Shown here piece by piece: positions 47,460-59,100 of a stretch of DNA of 64,000 nucleotides (positions are counted from its first letter, which is position 1; each line of letters starts with the position of its first letter). Below the pieces are notes generated by a model. It did no database searches. It was not told where the DNA came from and saw only the letters and a program-made list of their open reading frames with translations. The stretch is from assembly GCA_029891385.1 (NCBI GenBank), contig CM057228.1, positions 30,136,214 to 30,200,213 on the forward strand. The letters run 5' to 3'. The translations under genes were made by a program, and so were the position numbers. Source of the DNA: Erythroxylum novogranatense (Eukaryota; Streptophyta; Magnoliopsida; Malpighiales; Erythroxylaceae).

Positions 47460-48620
47460 TTTATGCTCATCGAGCATCTTGAACTTATTCAAGCTCAATT
47501 TTGCTCCTACCGTCCTCTTGTAAAAGAAACTCTTTCTAAGAAGACAGCATGCCTCAAACAAACACCTTTTGTTCCTCACCCGGTAGAATTGATATCCTCT
47601 TGTTTCTTTAGGATATCCTACGAACAAACATTTGTCGACTTTGCTTCAAGCTTATCGACATTGTCCGCTTACATAAGCGGGACAACCCCAAACTTTCAAA
47701 TAAAAAGATAAGGTTTCTTGTTAGTCCACATCTCATATGGAGTAACATCAACTGCTTTGATGGAACTCGCTTAACAAGTAAACAAATGTCTCAAGCGATA
47801 CCCCAAAAAGGATTTTGGTAATCGCAAAGCCCATCATCGATCGTATCATGTCCAACAAGGTTCGATTTCTCCTTTCGCCACACCATTGTCTTTGTGGTGT
47901 GTAAGGTGGAGTCCATCGAGATAAAATCCCATTATCTCGAGATAATCCAAAACTCTTGGTCTAAGTATTCACCACCACGATCGATCGTAATGTCTTAATA
48001 CCTTTCCCAAGTTGTTTTTCTACTTCATTTCAATTGTTTGAACTTTTCAACGCTTGATTTGTATCTCATCGATACAAGTACCCATATCGAGAATAATCAT
48101 CGATAAAGGTAATGAAGTAACGATCACCACTTCTAGCATGGATGGACATCGGACCACATACATCTGAATGTATTAGGTCTAATAATCCAGTCGATCGTTC
48201 ACCCTTTCCCTTAAAAGGTAACTTAGTCATCTTGCCTAACAAACAAGATTCACATGTGTCATATGATTCATAATTAAATGACCCTAAACTCCCACTCTTA
48301 TGGAGCTTAGCGATGCGTCTCTCATTTATATGGCCAAGGCGACAATGCCATAAGTAAGTTGATTTTAAATTATCTCTTTTATGTCTTTTCTTGTCATTGA
48401 CATTTATAATTGGATGTGACATATCTAATATGTAAATACCATTGCATAATGTACCCGTACCATAGAGCATTCCATTTAAACTAATAGAACAACCATTGCT
48501 TCCAAAAGTTACATGGAAACCAGCTCTATTTAAACAAGAAACAGAAAATATGTTCTTTGTTAAAACAGGTACAAAATAACAATCATCCAATTTGAGTACA
48601 AGCCCACTGGGGAGTGTCAA
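47460..48620 (-). pseudogene. COP1 integrase with GAG-pre-integrase zinc domain
   Basis: From 48620 one frame of 184 codons holds the protease-integrase linker (LDDCYFVPVLTKNIFSVS), the zinc-binding HHCC (WHCRLGHINERRIAKLH ... CESCLLGK) and the first two catalytic blocks (LIHSDVCGP, FIDDYSRYGYLYR). The remaining core and C-terminus to about 47460 are in broken frames. The frame ends at 48066 by frameshift. Confidence 0.9.
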
Positions 48621-48676
48621 AACATAAGTCCCTACGGCTAATGCAGCAACTTTTGCTCCATTTCCAACACGTAGGT

Positions 48677-49083
48677 CTAGGTCTCCCTTAATGAGTTGCC
48701 CATCGTCCCGAGGCCTCGCATATCATTACATATGTGAGCCACAACCGTATCTAATACCCATATGTTGTGATCGAAACGAGATAACCTCAATGACAAACAT
48801 ATCTGAAGAAGTCGAGGCATCCGATGCCTTCTTCGCTTCGTGGACTCGAGATAGACTTTATGCTTTGCCTCCGGTGGCGGTCTTGCCACAATGGAAGCAG
48901 TTCCTTTTGGGCAAGATACCTTTGGTTTTCTTTTGGTGTACTTTCTCGATCGCTATCGTAAACATCAACAAAGAAGTGTATCGTAAGTGGAACATCAAGG
49001 ATATAGCCTAGTTCCTTAGATCCGAGAACATTTCTCGATTTCTCGAAATCAAGAAAATTAGGTCCGTAATTTGTTCGAGTCAA
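48677..49083 (-). pseudogene. COP1 gag C-terminus and protease
   Basis: The frame at 48677-48889 includes YLESTKRR, then NIWVLDTVVAHICNDMRGL, which aligns with the copia protease active site normally reading LDTGCGSHIC. DTV instead of DTG suggests damage at the catalytic loop. The overlapping frame at 48787-49083 supplies the end of gag, with only traces of the zinc knuckle (LPLWQDR region). Gag upstream is not readable. Confidence 0.65.
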
Positions 49084-51120
49084 TTAGTGAGCGCAAGTTC
49101 ACACTGGAAGACATCTTCAATCAACCTAACCATAGAGAGATAAAGAATGTTAGAATAGACTTAAATGTATGATCATAAGGACTTGAATGACATACATATA
49201 GCTCCCACTAGTTTCATAGAATCCATAACCCTCATTACTGAATCCAAGAAACAAAGTGACAAATGTCCTAGTGGGTCGATTTACACATTGCTAAGAATGA
49301 CCTTGGGTTTGCCCAACAAGCCACTTCTTAGGTCAATCGGTAGGTATCACCATACCAATTGCATCATCGATAACCGACATTAAGAATGACCTCGAGGTTA
49401 GCTCAACAAGCCACCTTATGTCTCGGGAGGTATCGGATATACCAATTACATCTTAGACACAACTATCGATCAGTGCTATCAACGGTTGATGTGTGCACAT
49501 TCATTGAGTTATCAACACTTGATGCGCGTACATCCGATGTACACTACCCAACTTCGCCTCATCCACGCTGACCTTGAGGTTAGCTCAACAAATCAACGCT
49601 TAGGAAAACCGATCCATTAATCCGAAAATCTCATTTTCATGGTTCAACATATTCAGATAGAGTGAGCTTGAGGTTAGCTCAACAACCCAACTCTAGAAGA
49701 ACTCGTTCTACCATATTAATGGAAGGCGTTAGTTTTCATATTACGAGGAGGATTTCAAATTCAGGTCTCATCCAAGCTATGGGATTATAATACCATGACT
49801 ATATGGAATAATTTAGGCATGGCATCAATCACATTGAATTTATACCAAAATCATCCATCATCCTGCCAAGGCATTATATAAGTCGACTTATCCAATGCAA
49901 GTCGACTTATGCTGTCTGCACGCATAAGTCGCCTTGTATCAATATACAAGTCGACTTATCGCGATTTCAGACATGTAAATCGACTTATCCAATCAACAAG
50001 TCGCCTTACATAAGGAAAATTGCTATCTAGTCGGCTAATTTCAATCCAAGCATTCTCAATTCACAATACCAATATACAAAGTATATAATCCTTTATATTA
50101 ATGTGGTAATGAAACATTTTCATTAAATCATGCATGCCATATAGTCAAACTATATAAGAAAAACTTGAAACCGATTAATCCACTATTAATCACTAGATTT
50201 CCACATAATTTTAAAAACATCTAATTATCATGCTAAGTATCTCTAGGTAGTCTACATGTTATCAAGATTACTCCGGCACTTGTCACAAAAATTGCGACGG
50301 GCAAAATAACCAAGATAACGGAATAATCTAACAAGACGCTAAAGTGACCTATTCGACATCCAAAAATTATTGGAAACCCAATTTCAAGAATCTCATTTTG
50401 GCATGCATTCCACATCAATATAACACATTTTTAATCACAGTAAAAATGATTCAAGGCATTGGAACCGAAAATAACACAATCAATCATTCCAAACAAAACA
50501 GCCCCAGCAACTTTCTCAAAACTGCCAAGCTCTGCCTTTTGCTCGAAATAATCATTGAAACACTTTCAATAAATTCTGAGAAAATTAAAGAGGTTATAAC
50601 ATGTTCCTAAAATGTTCCATGAATGTTTCCAGGATTTATTTCCCACAAAAACTCATCCAACCTCAGCAATCTAGCCGATCCAGAATCTGTGTTTTTCAAC
50701 ACAAATATTCCCAGCAGCATACAATAAATTCGGAAATAAATAGTAAATCACCTTGAAAACATTTTTCCATCCGCAGAGACATTCAAAAACATCTTAGGGA
50801 CGTGTCGGTGAAAACCAATTCACAAAACAATTTTTCTAGAATTTATTCTCGAATTTACAAGTATACCTGTTTCAGAAACGTTCAACAAGACAGCATCCGA
50901 AACTTTAGGGAATAAATTAGCAAAACCATATCAAACGACATTGATAAATTTTTTCCTTTTATAGACACATTCAGAAACATCTCATGAGAAGGTCTATGCA
51001 AGAAAATTTCGAAAACCCTAACTCTGTACGGATTTCGAAATATACATAGGCAGCATGCTACACAGCTCAATTCACAAAGGAACTCCGACCTAGTTATCAT
51101 TTTAACTGTTTATACAACAC
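49084..51120 (-). mobile_element. COP1 gag and leader region, no readable frame
   Basis: About 2 kb where gag and the 5' leader should be contains no recognisable gag frame. 49240-49720 has repeated phrases such as GACCTNGAGGTTAGCTCAACAA (49386, 49570, 49665), hinting at decayed internal repeats. A cluster of AAGTCGACTT palindromes sits at 49879-50008. 50020-51120 is AT-rich. Confidence 0.6.
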
Positions 51121-51137
51121 AAGTGGCTCTGATACCA
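51121..51137 (-). other. Primer binding site of COP1
   Basis: Minus-strand TGGTATCAGAGCCACTT begins one base after the 5' LTR end, complementary to initiator tRNA-Met. Confidence 0.93.
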
Positions 51138-51138
51138 C

Positions 51139-53260
51139 TGTAGGAAAATCCCGGGGTGTCCATCACATGGACACAGTGCGGAAAAAAAAATTTTTTTGTT
51201 CCGGGAAGTTCCCTTAAGCCAGGATCCATGTGTAAGTATAATCAGTCTAACCATAACAGCCAAAGGAGACAGTCTCTAATGGTATCCACGCAGAGGTCGG
51301 AAACCTAACCGGGACAAACCCCTTTGACCCGGGAATAGCTAGACTAAAGAAAAGACTGCTAGATCTCACCTTAGCCTTGGAGAGCAAGTGATTAAACCTT
51401 AGTGAAGCACTTTGGAGATGAGAAGAGAGTGAAGAAAGCCTTGAAAAATCCAATTTTTCTTTAAACTTCCATGTAAGTTTCGGCCATCATCTCTTCACCT
51501 TACGACTCCAGCAGCTTCCTCATGCCTTCTATATATGTTTTAACTAATTAAAAGAACATATAAAAGCTTGGTAAGGGAGAGCCCCACGTGGGAGGGCCAT
51601 TAGCCATTAAAAAGTCAAGTTAATGATGTAACTTTGACTTTTTCAAACTAATCATCTCCTTTTGCTTTCCTCCACCGAACACACTAGCTTCCTTAACTCT
51701 TAAGGCTTGTTTTTATGCCTTTTATTCTAATTAAAAGGTCACTTAATGGCTTGGTAAAGGAAAGCCACGTGAGTGGCCTTAAATTGATTATTGATGAAGT
51801 TTGACTTTTCAAACTTCATCTCCTCCCTTCATCTAATGACATATGTCCACTCATATATTAATTAATTAATCTAATTAATTAATTGATATATATAGGGTTG
51901 CTGAAGTGGTCCAGTCACACTGGGGTCGGTCTTACCGGCCTGCCGGGCCCACCGATTTAAAAAATCACCGGAAACGGTTTTCAAGAATGTCGATGTCGCG
52001 ATCTCATCGGACATATCCCAATCTCATCGGGATCCATTTAATCCTATTGCTTCCGTATATCGGATCACTATCCAATACTATTTTACAGATTTCCGATCCA
52101 CTCTTATGCGTGTGACCCATTAGGTTCTCGGTTATGTTGGCCACTTAGATTAACACTTAATCTAAGCAAGTCATGAGCGGCGTCTAGCAACACATCATGA
52201 CCCCCAATTGACCGGAAAGTAATTGGTTTAACTAATGAACCCGAGCTCATTAGGAACCAGATTACGAACCTTTCCATAGACAATTACCGTGCAATTCATC
52301 CTTTCACCATCCTATACCCCACTTGGTTATGAGTATGGTCCATGTGTCAACTCTCACTAGACTTTATCTAGCCAAAGTGAAACCGGGTCTCGTCCGGACT
52401 CATTACTGTGAATGTCCATGAAGACAGTCTTCATGACATAATCACTCCGGCGCTAGAGATTTCCAAGTAATGATCCAGACAAGAGGCCATGGGTATCTCT
52501 TCTGCTATTCCAGAAGTGGTGAATCCTTTATTGGCTACTCAATTACCTTCAATACCTCAAACTGTACTCCAAGCACCACCCTATGAGCAACTTCTGAAGG
52601 CAACAAGGAATAGAGTCAAAGCACGTAATCAAGATTCAAGATATCCTCGAGTACCTCAAGTCTAAGGATACTTGCACCATTGCTATGATGAGATTATCAC
52701 CGACATTATAATAGAATACCCATGTGATGATCTCATGGCAGTCATCCAATGTACTTACTACCACTAGTAAGCATCCACATGTCAACTCTAAATATCTCAT
52801 ATTTACGCTTCGAGATCCACCGCTGATCCAATCAAGGAATACGACATGTGCTAGTCTATCCGGATTAACGATGTCCAGCCTCGTTAATCCTATGACTAGG
52901 ATAATTTAGATATCTTGACATAATTGCACATGATAGGAATCTCAATAGTATGATCACATCATAATTTCCTTCATGCTATGTCATATATCATGGACTTCAT
53001 TAATTTGATTAAAGATCAACATCAATTCATAACAAAATGAATATCAAATAAATGAAATATGCCTTGCTTTATTTATTCATAAAGTCTGCATACAAGACTA
53101 TGAACAAAACGCTAAAGGGATTGCCTTTAGGGCACTACTCTAACAATCTAACGGTACTGGACATCCATAAGTCGACTTACACTGATGAACAAGGCGACTT
53201 ATTAGTACCGATCAAGCATAAGTCGACTTACACATGGTACAAGTCGACTTACCACTTACA
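51139..53260 (-). mobile_element. COP1 5' LTR, 2122 bp
   Basis: This copy keeps longer G/C runs and CCGG words than the 3' LTR. A TATATATA-type motif lies at about 51885-51897 beside the TTAATTAATTAA inverted repeat, and another, CATATATAGAAGG on the minus strand, at 51526-51538; either could serve as TATA box. Three AAGTCGACTT-type palindromes are at 53168-53253, next to the LTR's 5' end. Confidence 0.95.
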
Positions 53261-54573
53261 GCCTGACCCCTAGCTTCTGGCGCGACCCTTGGGTCACGGG
53301 CATCAACCCCCTCCTGCCTTATTCTACCCAGGCTGTCCTAGACTCCATCATTAGCCACAGGGTTAGCCATTTTGTCGACCCCATAGGACAGTAGAATTTG
53401 GAGGCCATTCAGGGTTTTCTTCTGCCTGCGATTAGTCGAGCTATAGCCGGCACGTTCCCCCCATCCCCGATTATGGGCCCAGACAGGATGGTCTGGGGAG
53501 CCTCAGAGCATGGTTTTTTTACTGTCGCCTCGGCCTACTCTTTACTTCTGGTCGACCCGCCTGTCGATTCATCTGGTCTGTGGGGAGTCCTTTGGCAGTG
53601 GAATGGTCCTCAACGAGTACGCTCCTTCTTATGGCTCCTTGCGAAGGATCGTTTGCTTAGCAACCAACAGCGGGTGCGACGGCACCTTACAGCCGACGGT
53701 ACCTGCCTCCATTGCTCACATGAAGAATCCTCTCTTCATGTGGTTCGGGATTGTCCTCTGGCGCGTCGCGTATGGGCCTCCTTCCAGACGGACATCGTCT
53801 CCTCGCCTATCTTTGCTCTTCCAGCTAGAGACTAGCTACATGTCAACCTCCTCCAGCACCGTCGAGTGTAGGGCCGGGACTGGCTGCTACTTTTTGGGTT
53901 GACCTGCTGATTCCTCTGGACATGGCGGAACAAGGCTCTTTTTGCTTCTAATTTTGTCCGACCTCCCTCACCTTCTTTTGTTATCTTGTTTTTTGCAGAT
54001 CAGGTTCAGCAGGCCTTGGGGGTCCGTCGTTTGGGCAGTACCGGATTCCACCCACGACAGGAGCACCAGATTGGTTGGCGACGACCCTAGGACGGTTGGG
54101 TCAAGTTGAACACCGATGGGGCTAGCAATGGCACACAGCTCACGGCTTCCGCTGGAGGACTCCTTTGGGACAGGGAAGGTATTTGACTTGGTGGATTCTC
54201 TCAGTTCATAGGATGGTGCTCCCCACAGGTAGCGGAGCTCTAGACAATTTACACAGGTCTCACCATAGCATGGCGGCTGGGCTTTCGACGTATAGAGTTG
54301 GAAGTGGACTCGAAGGGTGTGCATCAGCTCTTTTCTTCAGTGTCGTCCCGTTCTCAGTCCGATAACCCTCTCCTTATGGGTATTCTCGAGCTTTTTAACC
54401 GAAATTGGATTGTTGTTCATCGGCATGTGTACCGAGAGAGCAATAAATGCGCAGATTGGCTTGCTACTCGGGCCTATCCTGGCGACATTGGGATCACTTA
54501 TTTTGATGTTCCACCATTAGGGTGCCAGAATCTTCTTTTAGAAGATCAGTCGGGGCGCAGTTTTTCCGTCTAA
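53261..54573 (+). pseudogene. LINE ORF2, C-terminal zf-RVT and RNase H
   Basis: After the duplicated GCCTG the frame resumes TPSFWRDPWVTG. TVASAYSLL ... LWQWNGPQRVRSFLWLLAKDRLL and CLHCSHEESSLHVVRDCPLARRVW form the zf-RVT domain. WVKLNTDGASNG opens a plant-type RNase H, followed by RRIELEVDSKGV and HVYRESNKCADWLA with the remaining acidic residues, ending at 54571-54573. A TAG at 53396 sits where Trp is expected (GQ-NLEAI), and frameshifts fall near 53835-54080 and 54180-54240. Confidence 0.88.
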
Positions 54574-54625
54574 TTAGTATTTGATGTACTTCTCCCTTTT
54601 CATTAAAAAAAAAGGCGCCCTATTT
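54574..54625 (+). other. LINE 3' end, A-run and target duplication
   Basis: Short 3' UTR TTAGTATTTGATG and a run of nine A residues (54605-54613) lead into AAAAGGCGCCCTATTT, the right copy of the duplication at 38885-38900. The A-run beside a long duplication is the signature of target-primed reverse transcription. Confidence 0.85.
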
Positions 54626-55769
54626 TGGCTAATTGTATCCAAATGAAAAGATAGAATTAACATTAACATTATTAAAAAAAACATTACAAATGATCAACCT
54701 TATTCGTCATATTTACTTTTTCTTTTTGCTCAATGAAAATTAGTTAGAAAATTTTAATCAAACTCAAACTTTTTTCTAACTAAAATTTGAATTCAATTCA
54801 ATTTTAACTTCTTTTATAAACTAAATATCATTATTTCAACAAAACAACATTGTTTTATGTATGGAAAGAAAAGAAAACATATTAATTAAGAATTTAAGAC
54901 CGAATAGATAAAATAAATATCTTGAAATGTCTAGAGTAATCTCCTTTACTCCAAGCAAAGCAAATTTGTTTAATTGTTATTATTATCATCTCTACTTTCC
55001 TTTATTATCTTATATTTTTAAATTCATCGTTGCTTTTATTTGCCATTTCATCCTCTTAACCTCAAACTATTTGATTCATCTACTAGTATACGTTCTCTTT
55101 ATTTTATTAAATTTTAGTTGAAACTCAATTGATTGATTGATAAATTATTGAATAGGCAATGAAGAGCTAAGAGCGCTAAAATATTAAAAAAGGGTGATCA
55201 TGAGAATCTAATTTTTGGTTGGCTTTGATAATGAATGGAATGAAAAAAAAAGATGAAGATGGGAAACTAATTTCTAGTTGATGATGCTGTTTGGGTCTTA
55301 TTTTACCTATACTTGGGCGATGACAAAAAAAAACAAACAATTTTAAAGATAGTTGATGAAAACATTCACAACACTACTACATCATAAAGGAATCGAAGAT
55401 GGGCATGGTCCATGTGAAAAGTTTTAAAATTGAATTAAATCAAATCGAACTAAAAATTAAATGGTTTAGATTCGATTTTGGTAGTATACATTAACTTCTA
55501 TATAATTTCAAATCAGAATTGGATTGCATGTAAGAAAATTTAGGTTGGACCCAATTAATTTTAAATTTGATATGACTTTATTTATTGTCAATCCTAGATT
55601 AGTTTAATAACAATAATATTCAAGCCTATGAGACACCTAAAATAAGGAGATCCTTCTTCTCTTTTACTTTTTCTTCCTATACACAAATAGATTAGTTATG
55701 TAAATAGATGAAACAATAGGGATAGGAATGGACTATCTCTTCCCTTTTAATTTTTTACAGAGGGCTTAA
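54626..55769 (+). other. Unassigned AT-rich DNA
   Basis: No domain, LTR end, tandem array or RNA gene was recognised. The ORF at 54927-55121 is AT-rich, hydrophobic and unsupported. The phrase GATTCGATTTTGGTAG and several A runs have no assigned meaning. Confidence 0.5.
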
Positions 55770-55789
55770 CGCTTTTTGTTGAGGCTTCT

Positions 55790-56151
55790 ACATAATAGGT
55801 TCAAGTTATTGGTGAAATTAGTTCTCTCACATTATCCGTCTATTTGAGGATGGAATGTAATATTGAAGTTTAGCTTCGTACCCAATGTTGTCTGTAAATT
55901 ACCCTAGAATCTAGAAGTGAATATGAGATCCCGATCAGACACAATAGACAATGGAACACTAAGCAACCTTACTACCTCATTAACATACCTCCAGACCAAT
56001 TGATCCAGTATATTATTCTCTCGCACAAGTAAGAAATGATCCGATTTCGTCAATCTATAAATAATGACCCATATGGCATCATGTTGCCTCAAAGTTCTTG
56101 GCAAATCCATAATGAAATCCATCGTGATCCTCTGATATTTCTACTCCTAAA
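55790..56151 (-). pseudogene. CHR4 integrase core
   Basis: MDFIMDLPRTLRQHDAIWVIIYRLTKSDHF carries the first Asp and VPLSIVSDRDLIFTSRF the second. The segment toward 55790 has GTKLNFNITFHPQ-like remains. It matches TEK3 unit 2 in order. SOLO2 lies immediately N-terminal. Confidence 0.85.
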
Positions 56152-56156
56152 TAGGT

Positions 56157-59100
56157 TGTTGGCACCGAAACCCAACCGCTAAAACTAAACCATAACACTT
56201 ATAACGCATGCGAAAACGAAAGGATGGACGGAAACAAAAGCGAAAGTCAAAGTGGGTGAAAACCAACGAAATACAAATCGGATCACAAAATGAAAGACAG
56301 ATCAAAAAGCTTGCGGAAGCTAAAAGAAACGAAAAGCTCGGAATCAACGAAATCCAAACGATTCAATCAAACTGAAAGTCAAATTTCCGACATCCTAAAA
56401 CGTGTGCTTTAAAGAAACGTCGCGTTGGAAACCATAAAGACACTTGATCTAAACCAATCTAATTCGGTATAAATTTTTTTTCATTCTTTAATCAAAGAAA
56501 AAACAATTTCCAAAAGGGTATTCATCAACCTCACAACCTCAATTCATTTAATGCTTCATATCAATCAAATCATATCAATTTAATCAAAATCTTATTATTC
56601 TTTTCTTTTTGCCAATAGACACTTAACACACATATCCATATACCCACAATTCATACACAAAGCACTTCAATATCTCAAATCCATCCACACAATCATCGGA
56701 CCTCCTATCCGGAATCCAAACACAAGCAAACACATTCATATACCCATATCACTTCAATAATTCTCAACCATCAAATTCATCGGACCTCCTGTCTGGAATC
56801 CGAATGCAATTAATCACATTCATATAGTACTTCAATATCCAAGGCACATTCACATTTCGATCCTATATACAAATCCATAATTCATTTACATCATGAAATA
56901 CATGCATACAAAATCTTAATGTCATTTCAAGCCATAATACAACAACAATATCAAAATCCAAGTACAAAAGATTAAAATCCCCACAATACTCAACATAAGC
57001 CTAAGCTCTCATTTTTATAACAATCTAACTTAAACAAAAATACAATCACAAACATGATGAAAAAATGTCATGTCTTTCTTTCATCCAATCGCCTTCTTGA
57101 TTACCTAGAGATGGGGGTGAAAGGGGAGGTGAGCTTTACAGCTCGTGGATAACATGTTTATAACCGAACAATAAGCAAAATCATTTTTCCAAAACTTATT
57201 GCCAGTTTATAGAAATTTTACAGTAGGAAATCATCAAATGCTTCTTTCTCAAAATTCTCAACTTTTCAAATCATTTATGAACACTTTTTAAAACATGTAT
57301 GTAGTACACTTATAAACAAAACAAAGCACATAACATATCAGAAATGGTTTGGGTTGGTCCAGAAAACAGAACGTACTACACATTCCCGCATAGCGGTTCT
57401 ATGTAGCTGTGAACATAACGTACTACACCTTTGCGCATAGCAGTCCAGTGTAGCCGTGAACTTATGGGAGTCCTTAACGAAGCTCCAATGCCACTAGCGG
57501 GCAGGCTGGCGAAGCCTTTTGACAAGTGCACTTGACAATCTTATGGGACCTAACCAAACCCACATAACAGATATTTCATACTTGAAAACAGTTTTGTCCG
57601 AAGGCACCTTTCCAAAACTGAGTTTTCATTTCATGTCATATTTAACACAACGTCATTCAAAATTTCAACCGAAATTCACATATTAATCAAATTTTCACCA
57701 AGTCAATCCAATTCACATAACATATTCTCAAACATTCAAAGAATGCAACCATTATAGAAATTATCAAAATCATTCAAAAATAATGAATGTAACAATTGAA
57801 TCATTTTATTAAATCATCCGAAACAATTGTAGCAATTTATCCAATCATTCGAAAATAATGAATTTAACAATTGTAGCAATTTCTTAAATCATTCCAAAAT
57901 CAACGAATTTAATCATTCGAAAACAATAATTTAAAAGTATTTTGCTTTCTTGATTTTTTTCAAAAACACATACATAGCTTATAATTCAAATTATAAACAT
58001 GGTACCCACCTCATTTCCATGCTTAATTTCTTGTCCAAAGCTTCTTCTCTAATTTCCTTTATCCCTTCATCACTTGCAAAAATCCCTAACCAATAGGAAT
58101 TCAAATTGAACATCACATAAGGCAATATCACCAAAATTAACTTTGGAAAACTCAAACCCATATCATTTTCAAACTATCTAAACCAAAATCTCTCTAAAAA
58201 TTCAAAGATAAAAAATCTTCTCTGATCTTAATCTTTTCCAAATTTGAAATTTCTTGGCTCATATTGGAGCTCTCATCTTCTTCCATCTTTTTCCTTCATA
58301 AATTAGCACCAAAATCTCTCTTAAAATCTTAGAAAAATCAAACCCTAACCTTTCTTCTTTCCCTCTTCTCCACCACCGAAACACACTTTCTCCTTTCTTC
58401 TTTCCTTTCTTTTGTTCTTCCTTTAAAAATTTCGTGCTTCTTCTTCATCTTATACGAAGCCCACATGTCTAAATTTCAAAATTGCCATTAATGAATGAGG
58501 AATGACTCATTTGCCCTTCCTTATAAGCTTTGAAACTTAAAACCTTAAATGATCTTCTACTTTTCCCCCTCATGCATTCTTAACACTTTAATTCAATTTA
58601 ATCCAATCAATTTATGCCATATGCTCTTACTCTAATTAACATGCTAATTACTCACATTAACATGTTAATTAAATCCTCAAAATTATAAAATATAACAAAG
58701 TCTCAAATAACATTAATCATGATTAGCTTAGGACATTTTCTAATCATCAAATTTGAAGGAATTTGTTAAAACTTCCTTATAGAGAAATGTTCCTCATTGT
58801 TTCAATTTCATAATGACACCAAAATCATTTAATTTTGTTCACTACTCCAAAAGTTATACTTCAAACATTTCAGACTATTCTTATGCTAAAACATTTTCCT
58901 ACGATTTATTTCCATTCAAAAATTGACATTTTTAGAGACTAAATTGAAACTAAATTTCTTCAGAACATTTGTAGCCCTATCTCTCTAGTTTAATCCAAAT
59001 TAATAATCACCTTATTTGGATAACTAGAGCAAAAGTTATGGCCAAAATACTTTCACTAATCCAAGACTGAACATTAAACCCAACATCAATTCAGAAATTG

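Larger units (their letters stand above)
43648..53260 (-). mobile_element. COP1: complete Ty1/copia element, 9613 bp
   Basis: Outer ends are TGTAGGAAAATCC and CCACTTACA, flanked by a perfect GCCTG duplication (43643-43647 and 53261-53265). Removing the element and one duplication restores the LINE frame GDGLTPSFWRD. Minus-strand order is 5' LTR 51139-53260, PBS, damaged gag, protease, integrase, reverse transcriptase, RNase H, PPT, 3' LTR 43648-45737. Integrase before reverse transcriptase proves copia. LTRs of 2.1 kb are long for copia; a Tork/Angela-like placement is possible but not demonstrated. Confidence 0.95.
38901..54609 (+). mobile_element. LINE (plant L1 type), about 6.1 kb, split by copia
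   Basis: The order is 5' UTR, ORF1 (DUF4283 and zinc knuckle), ORF2 (endonuclease, reverse transcriptase, zf-RVT, RNase H) and an A-run. It is flanked by AAAAGGCACCCTATTT (38885-38900) and AAAAGGCGCCCTATTT (54610-54625), a 16-bp target duplication with one mismatch. A full 5' end and the duplication indicate a complete insertion. The 9.6 kb Ty1/copia element at 43648-53260 sits inside ORF2. The 5' UTR (38901-39083) has CTACAGTAACTTG repeated at 38943 and 38956 plus a third ACAGTAA near 38975. Confidence 0.9.
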
